Origin: UBA11865 sp963749825
Lineage (GTDB): Bacteria; Chloroflexota; Anaerolineae; Promineifilales; Promineifilaceae
Assembly (NCBI GenBank): GCA_963749825.1
Contig: CAVVOI010000012.1
Span: 248,001-312,000, forward strand
DNA length: 64,000 nucleotides
Reading direction: 5' to 3'
Shown piece after piece: positions 8,397 through 17,772 of the stretch (within the stretch, counting starts at the first letter, position 1; each line of letters starts with the position of its first letter). The position numbers were made by a program, and so were the translations under genes. A model generated the notes under the pieces. The model was given only the letters and a program-made list of their open reading frames with translations, was not told the origin of the DNA and did no database searches.

Positions 8397-8483
8397 ATGA
8401 GCAATTCCGTAAGAATTCGCGAATTTGCAGCCCAAGGTGATGGTACCAGTGGGTCTCGCAGCGGTGCGTCTGTGCGTAGGTGA
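8397..8483 (+). CDS. Small 28-aa peptide gene or leader peptide
   Basis: An ATG at 8397 follows AAAGGAG by eight bases and opens a 28-codon frame ending in TGA at 8481-8483. It begins MSNSVRIREFAAQG and continues Gly/Ser-rich to a basic end (VRR). A near-consensus promoter lies 48 bp upstream and a strong intrinsic terminator starts 23 bp downstream, so promoter, SD, frame and terminator form a complete unit. No run of one amino acid is seen, so classical attenuation by tRNA starvation is not obvious. It may be a leader peptide for the genes that follow, a free small protein, or a small RNA that happens to hold an ORF. I do not recognise the peptide. Confidence 0.5.
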   Translation: MSNSVRIREFAAQGDGTSGSRSGASVRR

Positions 8484-8506
8484 CTTTACATAATTAAACC
8501 ACCCGA

Positions 8507-8544
8507 GGCCGCAGAGCACCGTAAGTGCCTGCGGCCTTTTTTTT
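8507..8544 (+). terminator. Rho-independent terminator after the small peptide gene
   Basis: GGCCGCAG (8507-8514) pairs with CTGCGGCC (8529-8536). An inner GCAC/GTGC extends the stem, and eight T residues (8537-8544) follow. A very strong intrinsic terminator or attenuator upstream of the HAD hydrolase gene. Confidence 0.9.
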
Positions 8545-8690
8545 GCCCCCATTTCTTTTTTCGAGTCGAATAAAAGTCGGGCCAAAGGAAGCAGGTACAC
8601 CTGAAGTTTAGAGGCGCCTGGTTGTTTTTGGTTGCCGGTTCCTGACATCTGAGGGAAACCAGACCGGCCATTCGCAGGAGGTAAGAAGTC

Positions 8691-9326
8691 GTGATAAAAG
8701 CAGTCATCTTCGATGTTGGCGGCGTCCTGATTAGGACACCCAATAGGTCAAGCAGATTAAATTGGGAAAGAAAACTAGGCCTGGATGAATGGCAATCGGA
8801 AGTGATTGTCTTCGGAGGAGAAATGGGTACCAAAGCGCAGCTTGGTGAAATCACGAATGAGCAATTGTGGGGCTGGGTCGGCAAACGACTGAATCTCTCG
8901 CCCACGGATCTTCAACGATTTCGAGCTGATTTTTGGGCAGGCGATGTTCTAGACAACAATTTGGTTGACTATATCCGCTCACTTCGACCCGATTATCAAA
9001 CGGCCATCATCAGCAACGCAACCGATGCACTCAGAGAGTCATTAACGGTCACTTACCCAATCGTTGACAATTTTGATCTCGTCGTATGTTCGGCCGAGGA
9101 ACATCTGATGAAACCAAATGACGAGATTTATTTTCGAACCTTGGAAAGATTGGGCCGTACCCCGATTGAGGCGGTATTCATAGATGACAGTGAGGCCAAT
9201 GTTCAGGCCGCTCGAAAAGTGGGCATGGCGGCAATTCACTTCCATCCTGGTTTGAATCTTGCCCAAGCGTTAGCGCCCCTTGGTGTAAATGGAGGAATAA
9301 ATGAGCAAGCTGAGCGAATCAACTGA
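8691..9326 (+). CDS. HAD-superfamily hydrolase (subclass IA)
   Basis: The 211-aa protein has HAD motif I as AVIFDVGGVLI (nucleophile Asp, but Gly where many phosphatases have the second Asp), motif II ISNA, a Lys before the LERLGRTP region, and motif IV VFIDDSEANVQAA. The FDVGGV form is common in epoxide hydrolase N-terminal-like and phosphoglycolate phosphatase-like HADs. The substrate cannot be told. The GTG start at 8691 is supported by AGGAGG about nine bases upstream. Its 3' end overlaps the next gene by 26 nt. Confidence 0.86.
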   Translation: MIKAVIFDVGGVLIRTPNRSSRLNWERKLGLDEWQSEVIVFGGEMGTKAQLGEITNEQLWGWVGKRLNLSPTDLQRFRADFWAGDVLDNNLVDYIRSLRPDYQTAIISNATDALRESLTVTYPIVDNFDLVVCSAEEHLMKPNDEIYFRTLERLGRTPIEAVFIDDSEANVQAARKVGMAAIHFHPGLNLAQALAPLGVNGGINEQAERIN

Positions 9327-10422
9327 ACCCATCAAGGTGAACCAGAAACAACCATTGAATGGAAAAGCAACCGGGCAAAATATAGGTGATAAAATGTTAT
9401 TAGAAAGACCATTAATCCAGACAACAACTGAAGATATCACAATCCGTCCGACCACGATGGATGATCTAGAAAAGGCAGTCGATCTGATGAATGCCTGCTC
9501 CATTCACATGGTAGGTATTAAAGAGGTGTCTATTGCTGCTGTAAGAATGGACTGGGAATTGCCTGTCTTCGAATTAAGCAAATTAACACGAGTCGCAGAG
9601 ACGCCTGATGGCAAAATCGTCGGCTACGTGGAAGTCTGGGACATTGACGAAATGCCGGCACGCATCTGGGTCTGGGCGCGCGTACATCCAGATTATGAGA
9701 ACCAAGGCATCGGTAGCCGGCTGATGGCATGGGCTGAAGCTAGAGCCAAGCAAGCAATCGATCGAGCCCCTACCGATATTCGCATTTCGATGCAGTCCGG
9801 TACATACAGCACTTACCAGCCTGCCAAACAATTCCTACGCGATCTCGGTATGAATCAACTCCGTCATTTTCTGACCATGGCCATCGAACTCGACTCTCCA
9901 CCGCCGGTCGCCCAGTGGCCTGAAGGTTTAAAAATCAGAACGATGAAGGGCGAAGAAGAAGCTAGAGATGTTGTTTGGGCGTTCGAGGATGCTTTTAAAG
10001 ACCATTGGGGTTACGTCGAACAGCCATTTGAGAAGGAGCTGGAAAATTGGCTCCATTTAATACGCAATGACGAAGAATACGATCCTACACTTTGGTTCTT
10101 GGCCATGGATGGTGATGAAATCGCTGGGATTTCCATCTGCAAACTTAGAAGCGATGAAGATCCTGAAATGGGCTGGGTGAGAATCCTCGGTGTACGCAGA
10201 GCATGGCGCAGGCAAGGACTGGCGTTGGCGCTTCTGCATCACAGCTTCGGTGAATTGTACCGGCGTGGCAAAAAACGTGCCGGTCTAGGCGTCGACGCTA
10301 GCAGTCTAACAGGGGCGACTCGCTTGTATGAAAAAGCTGGCATGGAACAAATCCGCCAGTTCACTGTGTTTGAGAAGATTTTGCGTCCTGGTCGAGACAT
10401 ATCGATCACGTCGGTAGAGTGA
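9301..10422 (+). CDS. Protein with two GNAT acetyltransferase domains
   Basis: The 373-aa protein contains two GNAT domains in tandem. Domain one (about 45-190) has the CoA loop VHPDYENQGIGSRLMAWAE; domain two (about 205-360) has VRRAWRRQGLALALLHHSF and ends with the usual YEKAGM strand. Such double GNATs include mycothiol synthase-like enzymes, but the substrate here is unknown. The ATG at 9301 follows GGAGG and lies inside the end of the HAD gene, indicating coupled translation. Confidence 0.87.
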   Translation: MSKLSESTEPIKVNQKQPLNGKATGQNIGDKMLLERPLIQTTTEDITIRPTTMDDLEKAVDLMNACSIHMVGIKEVSIAAVRMDWELPVFELSKLTRVAETPDGKIVGYVEVWDIDEMPARIWVWARVHPDYENQGIGSRLMAWAEARAKQAIDRAPTDIRISMQSGTYSTYQPAKQFLRDLGMNQLRHFLTMAIELDSPPPVAQWPEGLKIRTMKGEEEARDVVWAFEDAFKDHWGYVEQPFEKELENWLHLIRNDEEYDPTLWFLAMDGDEIAGISICKLRSDEDPEMGWVRILGVRRAWRRQGLALALLHHSFGELYRRGKKRAGLGVDASSLTGATRLYEKAGMEQIRQFTVFEKILRPGRDISITSVE

Positions 10423-10491
10423 TTCGCCGCGCCGGAAGCTAGACAGTTAGCTTGCGTCAACCTTAACCGGGCGGTACGGAGAAAAAAGATA

Positions 10492-11367
10492 ATGCAACCG
10501 GTAAATGAAGTAGCCTTGAGCGTTGACAATGCATACAAGTATTTCGGCAAGGAAAAAAAGAATAACAGATGGTTTTCATGGAAAAAGGATCGTGACGGAA
10601 AAAATGAAGAGCATGGTTCGCCGAAAAATTCGAGCCTAACCATTGCCGTCGATCATGTGACTTTTGATGTCAAAAAAGGGGAAATCTTTGGTATCTTAGG
10701 TCCGAATGGTGGTGGAAAATCAACCCTTATCCGCTTGATCGCCACCTTGTTGCTGCCCGACGATGGCCGGATCACGGTTTTTAACCATGATGTAGTTAAG
10801 GAACCCATGGCTGCCCAACGAGTCATCAATCGGGTTTCGGTAGAGGCATCCTTTTTCAAGAAACTGTCTCCCATGGAAAACTTGCTTTATGGCGCTCGTC
10901 TATATGGGATTAAAGGCAATGTGATTCACCAGCAAGTTCATGAAATCCTTAATCGGCTTGGAATTCCGGAGAAGAACATCAACCGGCCGATGGAGGAAAT
11001 GTCTCGAGGAATGCAGCAGAAAGTGGCTATTGCTCGGGCATTATTGAGCGCCCCCATATTGCTGCTATTGGACGAGCCTACCACGGGCCTTGATCCCCGC
11101 TCCAAACGGGATGTGCAGGCCTTTGTCCGCGAGTTAAGAGACGTCCACGATACAACGATTTTGCTGACGACGCATGACATGGTCGAAGCAGAAACGCTTT
11201 GCGACCGGATTGCCATCATGGATAGCGGAGGCATCGTGGCTCTTGATAAACCGGCAAATCTCAAATCAATGGCCGGCCGCAGCAATGGTCACGAACTTAC
11301 TCTGGAAGATGTATTCCTGGAATTGACGGGTAAACAGTTGATTAAAGATACGGATATGCCAATTTAG
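10492..11367 (+). CDS. ABC transporter ATP-binding protein (ABC-2 type exporter)
   Basis: The 291-aa ATPase shows Walker A GPNGGGKST, signature SRGMQQK (degenerate LSGGQ), Walker B LLLLDEPTTGLD and the switch His in LLTTHDM. About 50 residues before the ABC core are charged (KEKKNNRWFSWKKDRDGK), typical of polysaccharide or drug exporters of the DRA/NodI type. The partner permease starts 26 nt downstream. Substrate unknown; export of a lipid, drug or glycan is the usual role. Confidence 0.92.
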   Translation: MQPVNEVALSVDNAYKYFGKEKKNNRWFSWKKDRDGKNEEHGSPKNSSLTIAVDHVTFDVKKGEIFGILGPNGGGKSTLIRLIATLLLPDDGRITVFNHDVVKEPMAAQRVINRVSVEASFFKKLSPMENLLYGARLYGIKGNVIHQQVHEILNRLGIPEKNINRPMEEMSRGMQQKVAIARALLSAPILLLLDEPTTGLDPRSKRDVQAFVRELRDVHDTTILLTTHDMVEAETLCDRIAIMDSGGIVALDKPANLKSMAGRSNGHELTLEDVFLELTGKQLIKDTDMPI

Positions 11368-11393
11368 GCGGATTAACTAACGAGGAACGTATC

Positions 11394-12239
11394 ATGAGTA
11401 CTATAACGCAACCAATCAAGGGCTCATACGCCCGTGCCTCCTTCGCCTTCATCGAACGAAATTGGAATCTAGTCAAACGATATTGGGCCTGGGAAATAGT
11501 CTGGCTAGTCTATTCTATCGCTAACAGCTTATCTATCAGCTATATCGGTTTGGGCATGGATTACTTATCCGGCGGCAATATGGCCATTGACAGCCGGTAC
11601 TTAGTACTTTACTTGCTCATAGGTAGCTTAGTATGGCGATTTCTATCGAGCATCTTTTACTGGGTCACAGAGGTGATCGCCATCGAACGTTGGGAAGGTA
11701 CCATTGAATATACCTTAATGGCGCCGGTACCGCGTTTGGTTCACCTAATCGGACATACGGCTTTCGCGGTGGTTTATAGCACCTTCTTCACGGCCGTTAT
11801 CCTGCTGGTAACGGTTTTCCTGTTCGATCTCGATCTTAGCCAAGCCAATCTTGGCTCTGGCCTGGTCGTCATGTTAGCCGGAAGCTTCAGCTTCGTCGGC
11901 ATCGGTGTGATGGGCGCAACATTGCCGCTATTATTTCCGGAGAGAGGAGCGCAGATGACTCATATCATCATTGCCTCGCTGTTGCTAATCTCTGGCGTCT
12001 ACTACCCAATTGAAGTATTGCCAGAGGTGTTGCAGAAACTAGCGGTGCTCTCACCGGCCTGGTACGTGTTGAACGGTACCCGAGCAGCATTACTGCAAAA
12101 TGCAAATTTGATCGAATTGTGGCAATACATTTGGCCGGTATTGGTCCTAGCCTTTATCATGGTTCCTTCAGGTCTATGGATTTTCGGCCGGGCTGAACGG
12201 TATGCAAAAAGACAAGGAAAGTTAGCGCGAAATGGCTAA
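11394..12239 (+). CDS. ABC-2 type transporter permease
   Basis: The 281-aa protein has six predicted membrane helices and the ABC-2 signature region near the C-terminus (SGVYYPIEVLPEVLQKLAVLSPAWYVLNGTR). It pairs with the ATPase just upstream to form an exporter dimer of dimers in the inner membrane. A hairpin follows the stop codon and ends the operon. Confidence 0.92.
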   Translation: MSTITQPIKGSYARASFAFIERNWNLVKRYWAWEIVWLVYSIANSLSISYIGLGMDYLSGGNMAIDSRYLVLYLLIGSLVWRFLSSIFYWVTEVIAIERWEGTIEYTLMAPVPRLVHLIGHTAFAVVYSTFFTAVILLVTVFLFDLDLSQANLGSGLVVMLAGSFSFVGIGVMGATLPLLFPERGAQMTHIIIASLLLISGVYYPIEVLPEVLQKLAVLSPAWYVLNGTRAALLQNANLIELWQYIWPVLVLAFIMVPSGLWIFGRAERYAKRQGKLARNG

Positions 12240-12250
12240 ATAAATTTTTC

Positions 12251-12286
12251 AGAAGGGTGGATTGCTGTTTTGTAACCCACCCTTCT
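12251..12286 (+). terminator. Hairpin ending the ABC-2 operon
   Basis: AGAAGGGTGG (12251-12260) and CCACCCTTCT (12277-12286) are perfectly complementary. The T-tract after it is weak (TGATT), so termination may be partial, but position and stem strength fit a terminator. Confidence 0.68.
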
Positions 12287-12602
12287 TGATTAGAATTTAG
12301 CTCATCCTCTCGAAAGAGCTTTCAGGAATATGGATCGTGCGAGCATGGTAGGTGTTTGGCAATTCGTCCGAGACCAAATGATATACGTCCCATTTGGGAT
12401 TGTAACAATCATCGTTCTGGTATTAGTCACCCCGCTAGAGAGTAGTCGTAGCTTATTGAAACACTATTCCATAAGCTAACCTGGGGATATTCAAATAATC
12501 AGGCAAGGTGAAGAAAGACTTGTTCACTCGATCGATCTTTCCCCGATAACCTACCTACCCGTCATTCTTAGCCAAGTGACGCCAGTTTAGGATCAGCAAA
12601 TT
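12287..12602. other. Intergenic region with no convincing gene
   Basis: A 49-codon frame (12330-12479) encodes one hydrophobic stretch (FGIVTIIVLVLVTPL) but has a poorly placed SD and no recognisable family. In-frame stops at 12588-12590 separate this region from the metallophosphoesterase remnant. It may hold the decayed 5' end of that gene. Confidence 0.4.
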
Positions 12603-13328
12603 TTGGTTGGCGCCGGTGATATCGCCGACTGCCGATATGAACATGTCAACCGAACCGCCGACCTCCTGGACAACATTCCTCGATCAGTCTTCACAACAGG
12701 TGACAATGCTTACGAGTGGGGAACAGCAGAAGAATTTCAAAATTGTTACGAGCCAACCTGGGGTCGCCAAAAGTCCCGTACCCGTCCAGCCCATGGAGAC
12801 CACGACTATGAAAGACAAAACGCGACAGGCTATTTCGGCTACTTTGGGGCCATTGCCGGTGACCCTAACAAGGGTTACGACAGCTACGATCTGGGTGATT
12901 GGCACATCGTAGTTTTCAACAGCAACTGTTCCAAAATTGGTGGCTGCTCCTTAGGATCGGACCAGGATTTGTGGTTGCCCGCCAATATAGCCGCCAATCC
13001 TTCGGTTTGTACGCTTGCTTACTGGCACCACCCTCGCTTCAGTTCAGGTCTGCACGGAAGTGATGAGGGTACGGTGGATTTCTGGCAGGCGCTCTAAGAA
13101 TTCGGCGCAAACGGGGTGATAAATGGTCATGACCATCATTACGAACGATTCGCCTCCCAAGATCCGCAGGGAAAGGCTGACCCCTATCAAGTTATTCGCC
13201 AATTCACCGTTGGCACCGGAGGCAGAGGCCTGACTACCGGGAGTGGCCGCATCGAAAAAAGCGAAATCATCAACAGTGAAGCCCATGGCGTTTTGAGATT
13301 GATTCTCTTACCGACGAGCTATGAATAG
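12603..13328 (+). pseudogene. Decayed alkaline-phosphatase-like metallophosphoesterase
   Basis: One frame carries a secreted metallophosphoesterase of the calcineurin type. It has VGAGDIADC (first metal ligands), TTGDNAYEWGT, a degraded GNHE-like segment reading AHGDHDYE, YWHHPRF and, after a stop, INGHDHHYERF, the last metal-binding block. A TAA at 13095-13097 interrupts it where the family usually has an aromatic residue before EFGA. A TAG at 12588 removes the N-terminus and signal peptide, and the C-terminus stops early at 13326. The frame stays intact on both sides of the TAA, so this is nonsense decay, not a shift. The enzyme would have been an exported phosphatase or phosphodiesterase. 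Confidence 0.82.
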
Positions 13329-13440
13329 TCTTTCATTCCCATAGAAGGCCAAACTTTTAGCGATCAAGGAAGTGATAGCTGTCACTGAAAGGACAGTTAA
13401 AGAACTAGACTTTTCCAGGTTCATCCGGTAAAAATGGCCG

Positions 13441-14181
13441 GTGTCATCCAATAGACGCCGGATATTCATCCTGTTCATCGGCCTCTTCATAGTCGGCGCC
13501 GCCTTCGTCATTTGGCAGGCTCTGGGTTATCTAACTGATCCCCGTGGTCAAGCCTTCGTCGACTGGTGGCGTGCCGGAGAAGACCAGCGAGCTGAAATGA
13601 TAACCGTCCAGAGAGAACCATGCCCCGGTGCGCCATTTGTGTTACCGACGGACGGTTTTATCGGCCTCGTTTATGGTGATCCCCGCGGGCCATACTCACG
13701 AGCCAATCCTCACCAGGGCTTGGACATTTTTAGCGCAGACCGGGATCAGCCTGGCTTGATGCCCGTTTATGCCGCCTATGAAGGCTATATCACTCGTAAT
13801 GCCGGATGGCGCAGCGCTTTGATCCAACGGGTTCCCGAAGATCCACTCGATCCATCAAGGCAAATTTGGCTCTACTACGCCCACATGGCCGACAGGGATG
13901 GCAATGACTTTATTGAAGAACCCTTCCCGGCAGGTTCCAGCGAAGTCTTTGTGGAACAAGGAACGTTACTTGGATATACCGGCAACTTCAATGGTAGTTC
14001 ACCCCGCGCTATTTGGGTCCACCTTCATTTCTCCATCGTCCAAGATGATGGCAGTGGGAGCTATCTCAATGAGTTAGAATTTGAAAATACTCTAGATCCA
14101 ACAAACTATTTAGGAATGCCCTTGAATTACAATTGCGCGCAGCCAGTTCCGGCATGCGCTGCTGTAACGGAGTGTAGCTAA
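13441..14181 (+). CDS. Membrane-anchored M23-family (LytM-like) peptidase domain protein
   Basis: The 246-aa protein begins with a basic N-terminus and one membrane segment (about 8-28). A LytM/M23 domain follows: His91 and Asp95 in HQGLDIF, and HLHF at 194-197, which give the zinc ligands and catalytic His of lysostaphin-type endopeptidases. Inserts around 120-160 are longer than in short M23 enzymes. It probably cleaves peptidoglycan cross-links or is a cell-wall regulator. The GTG start at 13441 lacks a clear SD but fits the signal anchor. The penicillin-acylase gene follows after 14 nt. Confidence 0.83.
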   Translation: MSSNRRRIFILFIGLFIVGAAFVIWQALGYLTDPRGQAFVDWWRAGEDQRAEMITVQREPCPGAPFVLPTDGFIGLVYGDPRGPYSRANPHQGLDIFSADRDQPGLMPVYAAYEGYITRNAGWRSALIQRVPEDPLDPSRQIWLYYAHMADRDGNDFIEEPFPAGSSEVFVEQGTLLGYTGNFNGSSPRAIWVHLHFSIVQDDGSGSYLNELEFENTLDPTNYLGMPLNYNCAQPVPACAAVTECS

Positions 14182-14195
14182 CAAGGGGTTGAATA

Positions 14196-16574
14196 ATGGC
14201 CTTCCATCATCGAATTGTTGCCGCATTGCTCAGACCCGTGATCAGCCGGGCCAGCCGGCGCAGTCTACCACGAACAAGCGGCCGGTTAGGGCTTGATGGT
14301 TTGTCGTTCCCGGTGATGATTCATCGCGATCGTTGGGGGATTCCCCATATCGAAGCGCAAGACCGGGGAGATCTTTTCTTCGCCCAAGGGGTGGTCCACG
14401 CCCAGGATCGTCTATGGCAATTAGAACTAAATCGCCGGGCAGCAACCGGCCGGCTGGCCGAGATCGTCGGTCAAACTGGATTGGAGACAGATCGCCTGGC
14501 GAGAACCCTCGGCTTCAACCGCCTGGCTAAAGAGACGTGGAATACTGCCCCAGAACAGATCAGGCGTGACGTGGAAGCATACACGTCAGGCATTAACGGC
14601 TATCTACGAACCGATCCAAAACTGCCGGTGGAATTTACGTTACTTCGTCACCGCCCTGAAGCTTGGAGACCGCAAGATTCCATCGCTCTCGGCCGGATGA
14701 TGGCTTGGACATTGTCCCATGTTTGGGCTGGAAAATTAGCCCGGGCCAAGCTGATCGAAGCCGTCGGCCCAGAAGCAGCGAATCAACTGGATGCTCACTA
14801 TCCGAAAAATAATCCCGTCACCCTACCCCAGGGTATCGAATTTAACATGCTTGAGCCAGATGCTATGTTTTATTCTTCTGGCGGGCCATTTCTCGGCCGG
14901 GCGATTGAAGGCGGTTCGAGAGGCAGCAATGGCTGGGTTCTTTCTCCAAGTCTAACCAACACTGGTAATCCAATTCTATGCAATGATATGCACTTACCCA
15001 TCACGACGCCGTCGCTCTGGTATTATCTTCATTTGCGTTGTCAAAAAAGTGAAAATCTCCATGCAGCTGGCGTATCGCTCCCAGGTGTTCCCTACGTACT
15101 TGTAGGCCACAATGAACATATCGCCTGGGGAGCAACTGTTTCGTTTATTGATACCGAAGATCTGTTCATTGAACAACTCAACCAAGATGATGCCTTACTC
15201 TATCGCTACCGCGATGCATGGCTACCGGTGCAAGTCTTGGAAGAAAGAATCAGCATTAAGGGCTCGGCCGATCACGTGGAACAAGTCAGAATGACTCAGC
15301 ACGGGCCTATCATCAGCCCTGTCGAAGCAGATAGTAATCAAGTCTTAGCCTTACAATCAGTCGCCTTGCAGCCAGGAGAAAGTTTCGCCGGTTTTGCCCT
15401 GTTGAATGAAGCCAAAAGTTGGTCAGAATTCGCTCATGCAGTACAGCAGATAGAGACGCCTGCCCTCAATATATTGTATGCGGATATCGCGGGTAACATC
15501 GGCTATTACCTTAGCGGCCGGATGCCGGTACGAGCTCAAGTCCGGGCAGACGTACCGGTGCCCGGATGGGACGGCGACTACGAGTGGATTGGCCGAGTGC
15601 CTTTTGAAGAAATGCCCCATGCCTTGAATCCTGAACAAGGTTACATCGTGAGCGCCAATCATCGCATCGTCGGAGACGATTACCCCTATTATCTCGGCCG
15701 TTCCTGGCGCAACGGCTATCGAGCGAAGCGAATCGATGATCAGATAAAAACAAAGAGACGGATGTCTGTCGATGATTGTCGTCGTCTTCAGATGGATGAC
15801 ATTTCAATTCCCGGCCAACTCATCTCCAATAAATTATCGACCTTGGACAGTGAAGATCCGGACGCCACCCTGTGCTTCGATTTGTTGCGTGAATGGGGTG
15901 GACATCTAGGGGTCGACAGCGTTGGCGGCACCGTGTACCAGATCGTAATCAGCAAACTTGCCAGGGCAATTCTGGGATCGCAGTTGAAACCCAAACTTGT
16001 AGGCCTCTTGTTGGGCAATGGTCCGGAACCGGTCTTGTATCCCGCCAATGAATTGCACGGGCAATGGCCGGCCATTCTCATTCGTTTACTCGACGATCCG
16101 GACACATCCTGGTTGCCAACAGCATCCAAGAGGGAAGGTTTTATTTGCCAGGTATTAGCTGAGTCTGTTGTGGAATTGCGCGGGTTGCTAGGTGATAATC
16201 CGGACAAATGGACATGGGGTCGTCTGCACCAAATTCAATTCGATCACGCGTTTTCCGCCCGGCCGCCCTTTGGCCAGATCTTCAGTCTGGGTCCATTTTC
16301 TATTGGCGGTGATGCGGATACCATTGCCCAAGCATCACTGGTGGGAGACGATCCCGGGGACAATATCGCTCCTTCCTACCGTCAGATAATCGACCTGGGA
16401 GATCTCGATCAGGCGATGGCCATCCACGCTCCAGGTCAGTCGGGCCAGATCGGCAGTTCGTTTTACTCGGATTTGATCGGCTCCTGGTTTACTGGCGACT
16501 ATTACACCATGACTTGGGATGTAGACTCCGTCAAAAAAGTGACTGAAGAGAGCTTAGAATTATTTCCTACCTAG
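14196..16574 (+). CDS. Penicillin acylase family protein (Ntn-hydrolase)
   Basis: The 792-aa precursor shows the family layout: an alpha region with DRWGIPHIEA and FAQGVVHAQDRLWQLELNRR, then the autoprocessing site GSNGW whose Ser244 should become the N-terminal nucleophile of the beta chain, and a beta region with NDMHLP and ISANHRI-like segments (VSANHRIVGDDY). These enzymes hydrolyse amides such as penicillins or acyl-homoserine lactones; the true substrate cannot be told from sequence. The N-terminus (MAFHHRIVAALLRPVIS) is only weakly hydrophobic and lacks a clear signal peptide, although many relatives are exported. It lies 14 nt behind the M23 gene. Confidence 0.92.
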   Translation: MAFHHRIVAALLRPVISRASRRSLPRTSGRLGLDGLSFPVMIHRDRWGIPHIEAQDRGDLFFAQGVVHAQDRLWQLELNRRAATGRLAEIVGQTGLETDRLARTLGFNRLAKETWNTAPEQIRRDVEAYTSGINGYLRTDPKLPVEFTLLRHRPEAWRPQDSIALGRMMAWTLSHVWAGKLARAKLIEAVGPEAANQLDAHYPKNNPVTLPQGIEFNMLEPDAMFYSSGGPFLGRAIEGGSRGSNGWVLSPSLTNTGNPILCNDMHLPITTPSLWYYLHLRCQKSENLHAAGVSLPGVPYVLVGHNEHIAWGATVSFIDTEDLFIEQLNQDDALLYRYRDAWLPVQVLEERISIKGSADHVEQVRMTQHGPIISPVEADSNQVLALQSVALQPGESFAGFALLNEAKSWSEFAHAVQQIETPALNILYADIAGNIGYYLSGRMPVRAQVRADVPVPGWDGDYEWIGRVPFEEMPHALNPEQGYIVSANHRIVGDDYPYYLGRSWRNGYRAKRIDDQIKTKRRMSVDDCRRLQMDDISIPGQLISNKLSTLDSEDPDATLCFDLLREWGGHLGVDSVGGTVYQIVISKLARAILGSQLKPKLVGLLLGNGPEPVLYPANELHGQWPAILIRLLDDPDTSWLPTASKREGFICQVLAESVVELRGLLGDNPDKWTWGRLHQIQFDHAFSARPPFGQIFSLGPFSIGGDADTIAQASLVGDDPGDNIAPSYRQIIDLGDLDQAMAIHAPGQSGQIGSSFYSDLIGSWFTGDYYTMTWDVDSVKKVTEESLELFPT

Positions 16575-16616
16575 TGAACGGTAGAAACCAACAAAAATAT
16601 CGCTTGCCGGGCGAAT

Positions 16617-17768
16617 TCATTTTCCGCTTATCAAGTTTCGGGCGATGACCAAGCGTTGGATTTCGCTCGTCCCTTCACCAATTGTCATCAAGCGTGTGTC
16701 TCGATAGATACGTTCGACCGCAAATTCACTGCTATATCCATAGCCGCCATGCACCTGGATGGCGTTACGGCAAACGCGTTCGCTTACCTCGGTAGTAAAC
16801 AATTTGGCCATGGCCGCTTCTTTCGCATATGGTTTTTCCTGGCCTCGAAGCCATGCAGCCCAATACACCATCCAGCGGGCCGCCTGAATCTCAGTTGCGG
16901 CATCGGCCAGCATCCATTGAATCGCCTGGTGTTGGGCAATGGCTTTGCCAAAGGTCTCCCGTTCCTGGGCATATTTGAGAGCTTCCTCATATGCTGCCTG
17001 GGCTAACCCTATTGCCAGGGCGCCGATACCTACCCGGCCGCCATCGAGGGTCGTCAACGTTTGCTGCAAACCCCGACCTTCTTCGCCCAATAAATTTTCC
17101 AAGGGAACCTGCACTTCTTCAAAGGTCACGGCATGGGTTGGTGAACCCTTCAGCCCCATCTTCTTTTCTGCCGGGCCGATGCTGATCCCTGGTGTATCCG
17201 TGGGCACGATGATCTGGCTCAGGCTGCGGCTACCGCCGGCCTTGTCCGTCCGAACAAGCAAGACCATCAGATCGGAGATGGAGGCATTCGTGAGCCACAT
17301 TTTGCTACCATCGATGATCCAGGAATCACCTTCCTTTACCGCGGCCGTACGAACGCCGCCTTGCAGATCAGAACCCGCACCTGGTTCTGTCAAACCGAGG
17401 CAAGCCAATTTACCCTTGCCGGTTGCCAATGCTGGCAGCCATTTTTGCTTTTGATCCTCACTGCCAAACTTGACAATTGGCCCCAGAGCAAGCCCATTGT
17501 GCGCGGCTATGGCTAAGGCCGTCGAGCCACACCCCCAACCCAGCTCTTCTATGGCGATAGCGACACTGATCGAATCTACACCTGAACCGCCATACTCTTC
17601 GGGCACTTCCAGGCCTAGTAGACCGAGGGGTCCCATTTTACGAGTAGCAGGCCAATTGAATTCAGCCTTTTCATCCGTTTCTTTAGCCCTAGGCTTTACT
17701 TCCTTGGCCACAAAATCGTGAACCAATTGCCTAAACATTGTTTGTTCTTCGCTAAGTTCGAAGTTCAT
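16617..17768 (-). CDS. Acyl-CoA dehydrogenase
   Basis: The 383-aa product (from ATG 17768, opening MNFELSEEQ, the commonest start for the family) has the FAD-contact block CLGLTEPGAGSD, WITNAS-like WLTNASISD, and the C-terminal IGEGTSEIQRLVIARNL with the catalytic Glu in GEGTSE. It oxidises acyl-CoA to enoyl-CoA, passing electrons to ETF. Chain length is not predictable; similarity is to short/branched-chain enzymes. Longer starts at 17780-17792 overlap the upstream stop and have badly spaced SDs. It is the last gene of a seven-gene minus-strand run and its stop faces that of the penicillin acylase. Confidence 0.93.
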   Translation of the reverse strand: MNFELSEEQTMFRQLVHDFVAKEVKPRAKETDEKAEFNWPATRKMGPLGLLGLEVPEEYGGSGVDSISVAIAIEELGWGCGSTALAIAAHNGLALGPIVKFGSEDQKQKWLPALATGKGKLACLGLTEPGAGSDLQGGVRTAAVKEGDSWIIDGSKMWLTNASISDLMVLLVRTDKAGGSRSLSQIIVPTDTPGISIGPAEKKMGLKGSPTHAVTFEEVQVPLENLLGEEGRGLQQTLTTLDGGRVGIGALAIGLAQAAYEEALKYAQERETFGKAIAQHQAIQWMLADAATEIQAARWMVYWAAWLRGQEKPYAKEAAMAKLFTTEVSERVCRNAIQVHGGYGYSSEFAVERIYRDTRLMTIGEGTSEIQRLVIARNLISGK

Positions 17769-17772
17769 GGCC

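Noticed and set aside
15788..16207. A 139-codon minus-strand frame
   Set aside because: Lies entirely inside the penicillin-acylase gene in antisense.
16939..17454. A 171-codon plus-strand frame
   Set aside because: Antisense to the acyl-CoA dehydrogenase core; caused by codon bias.
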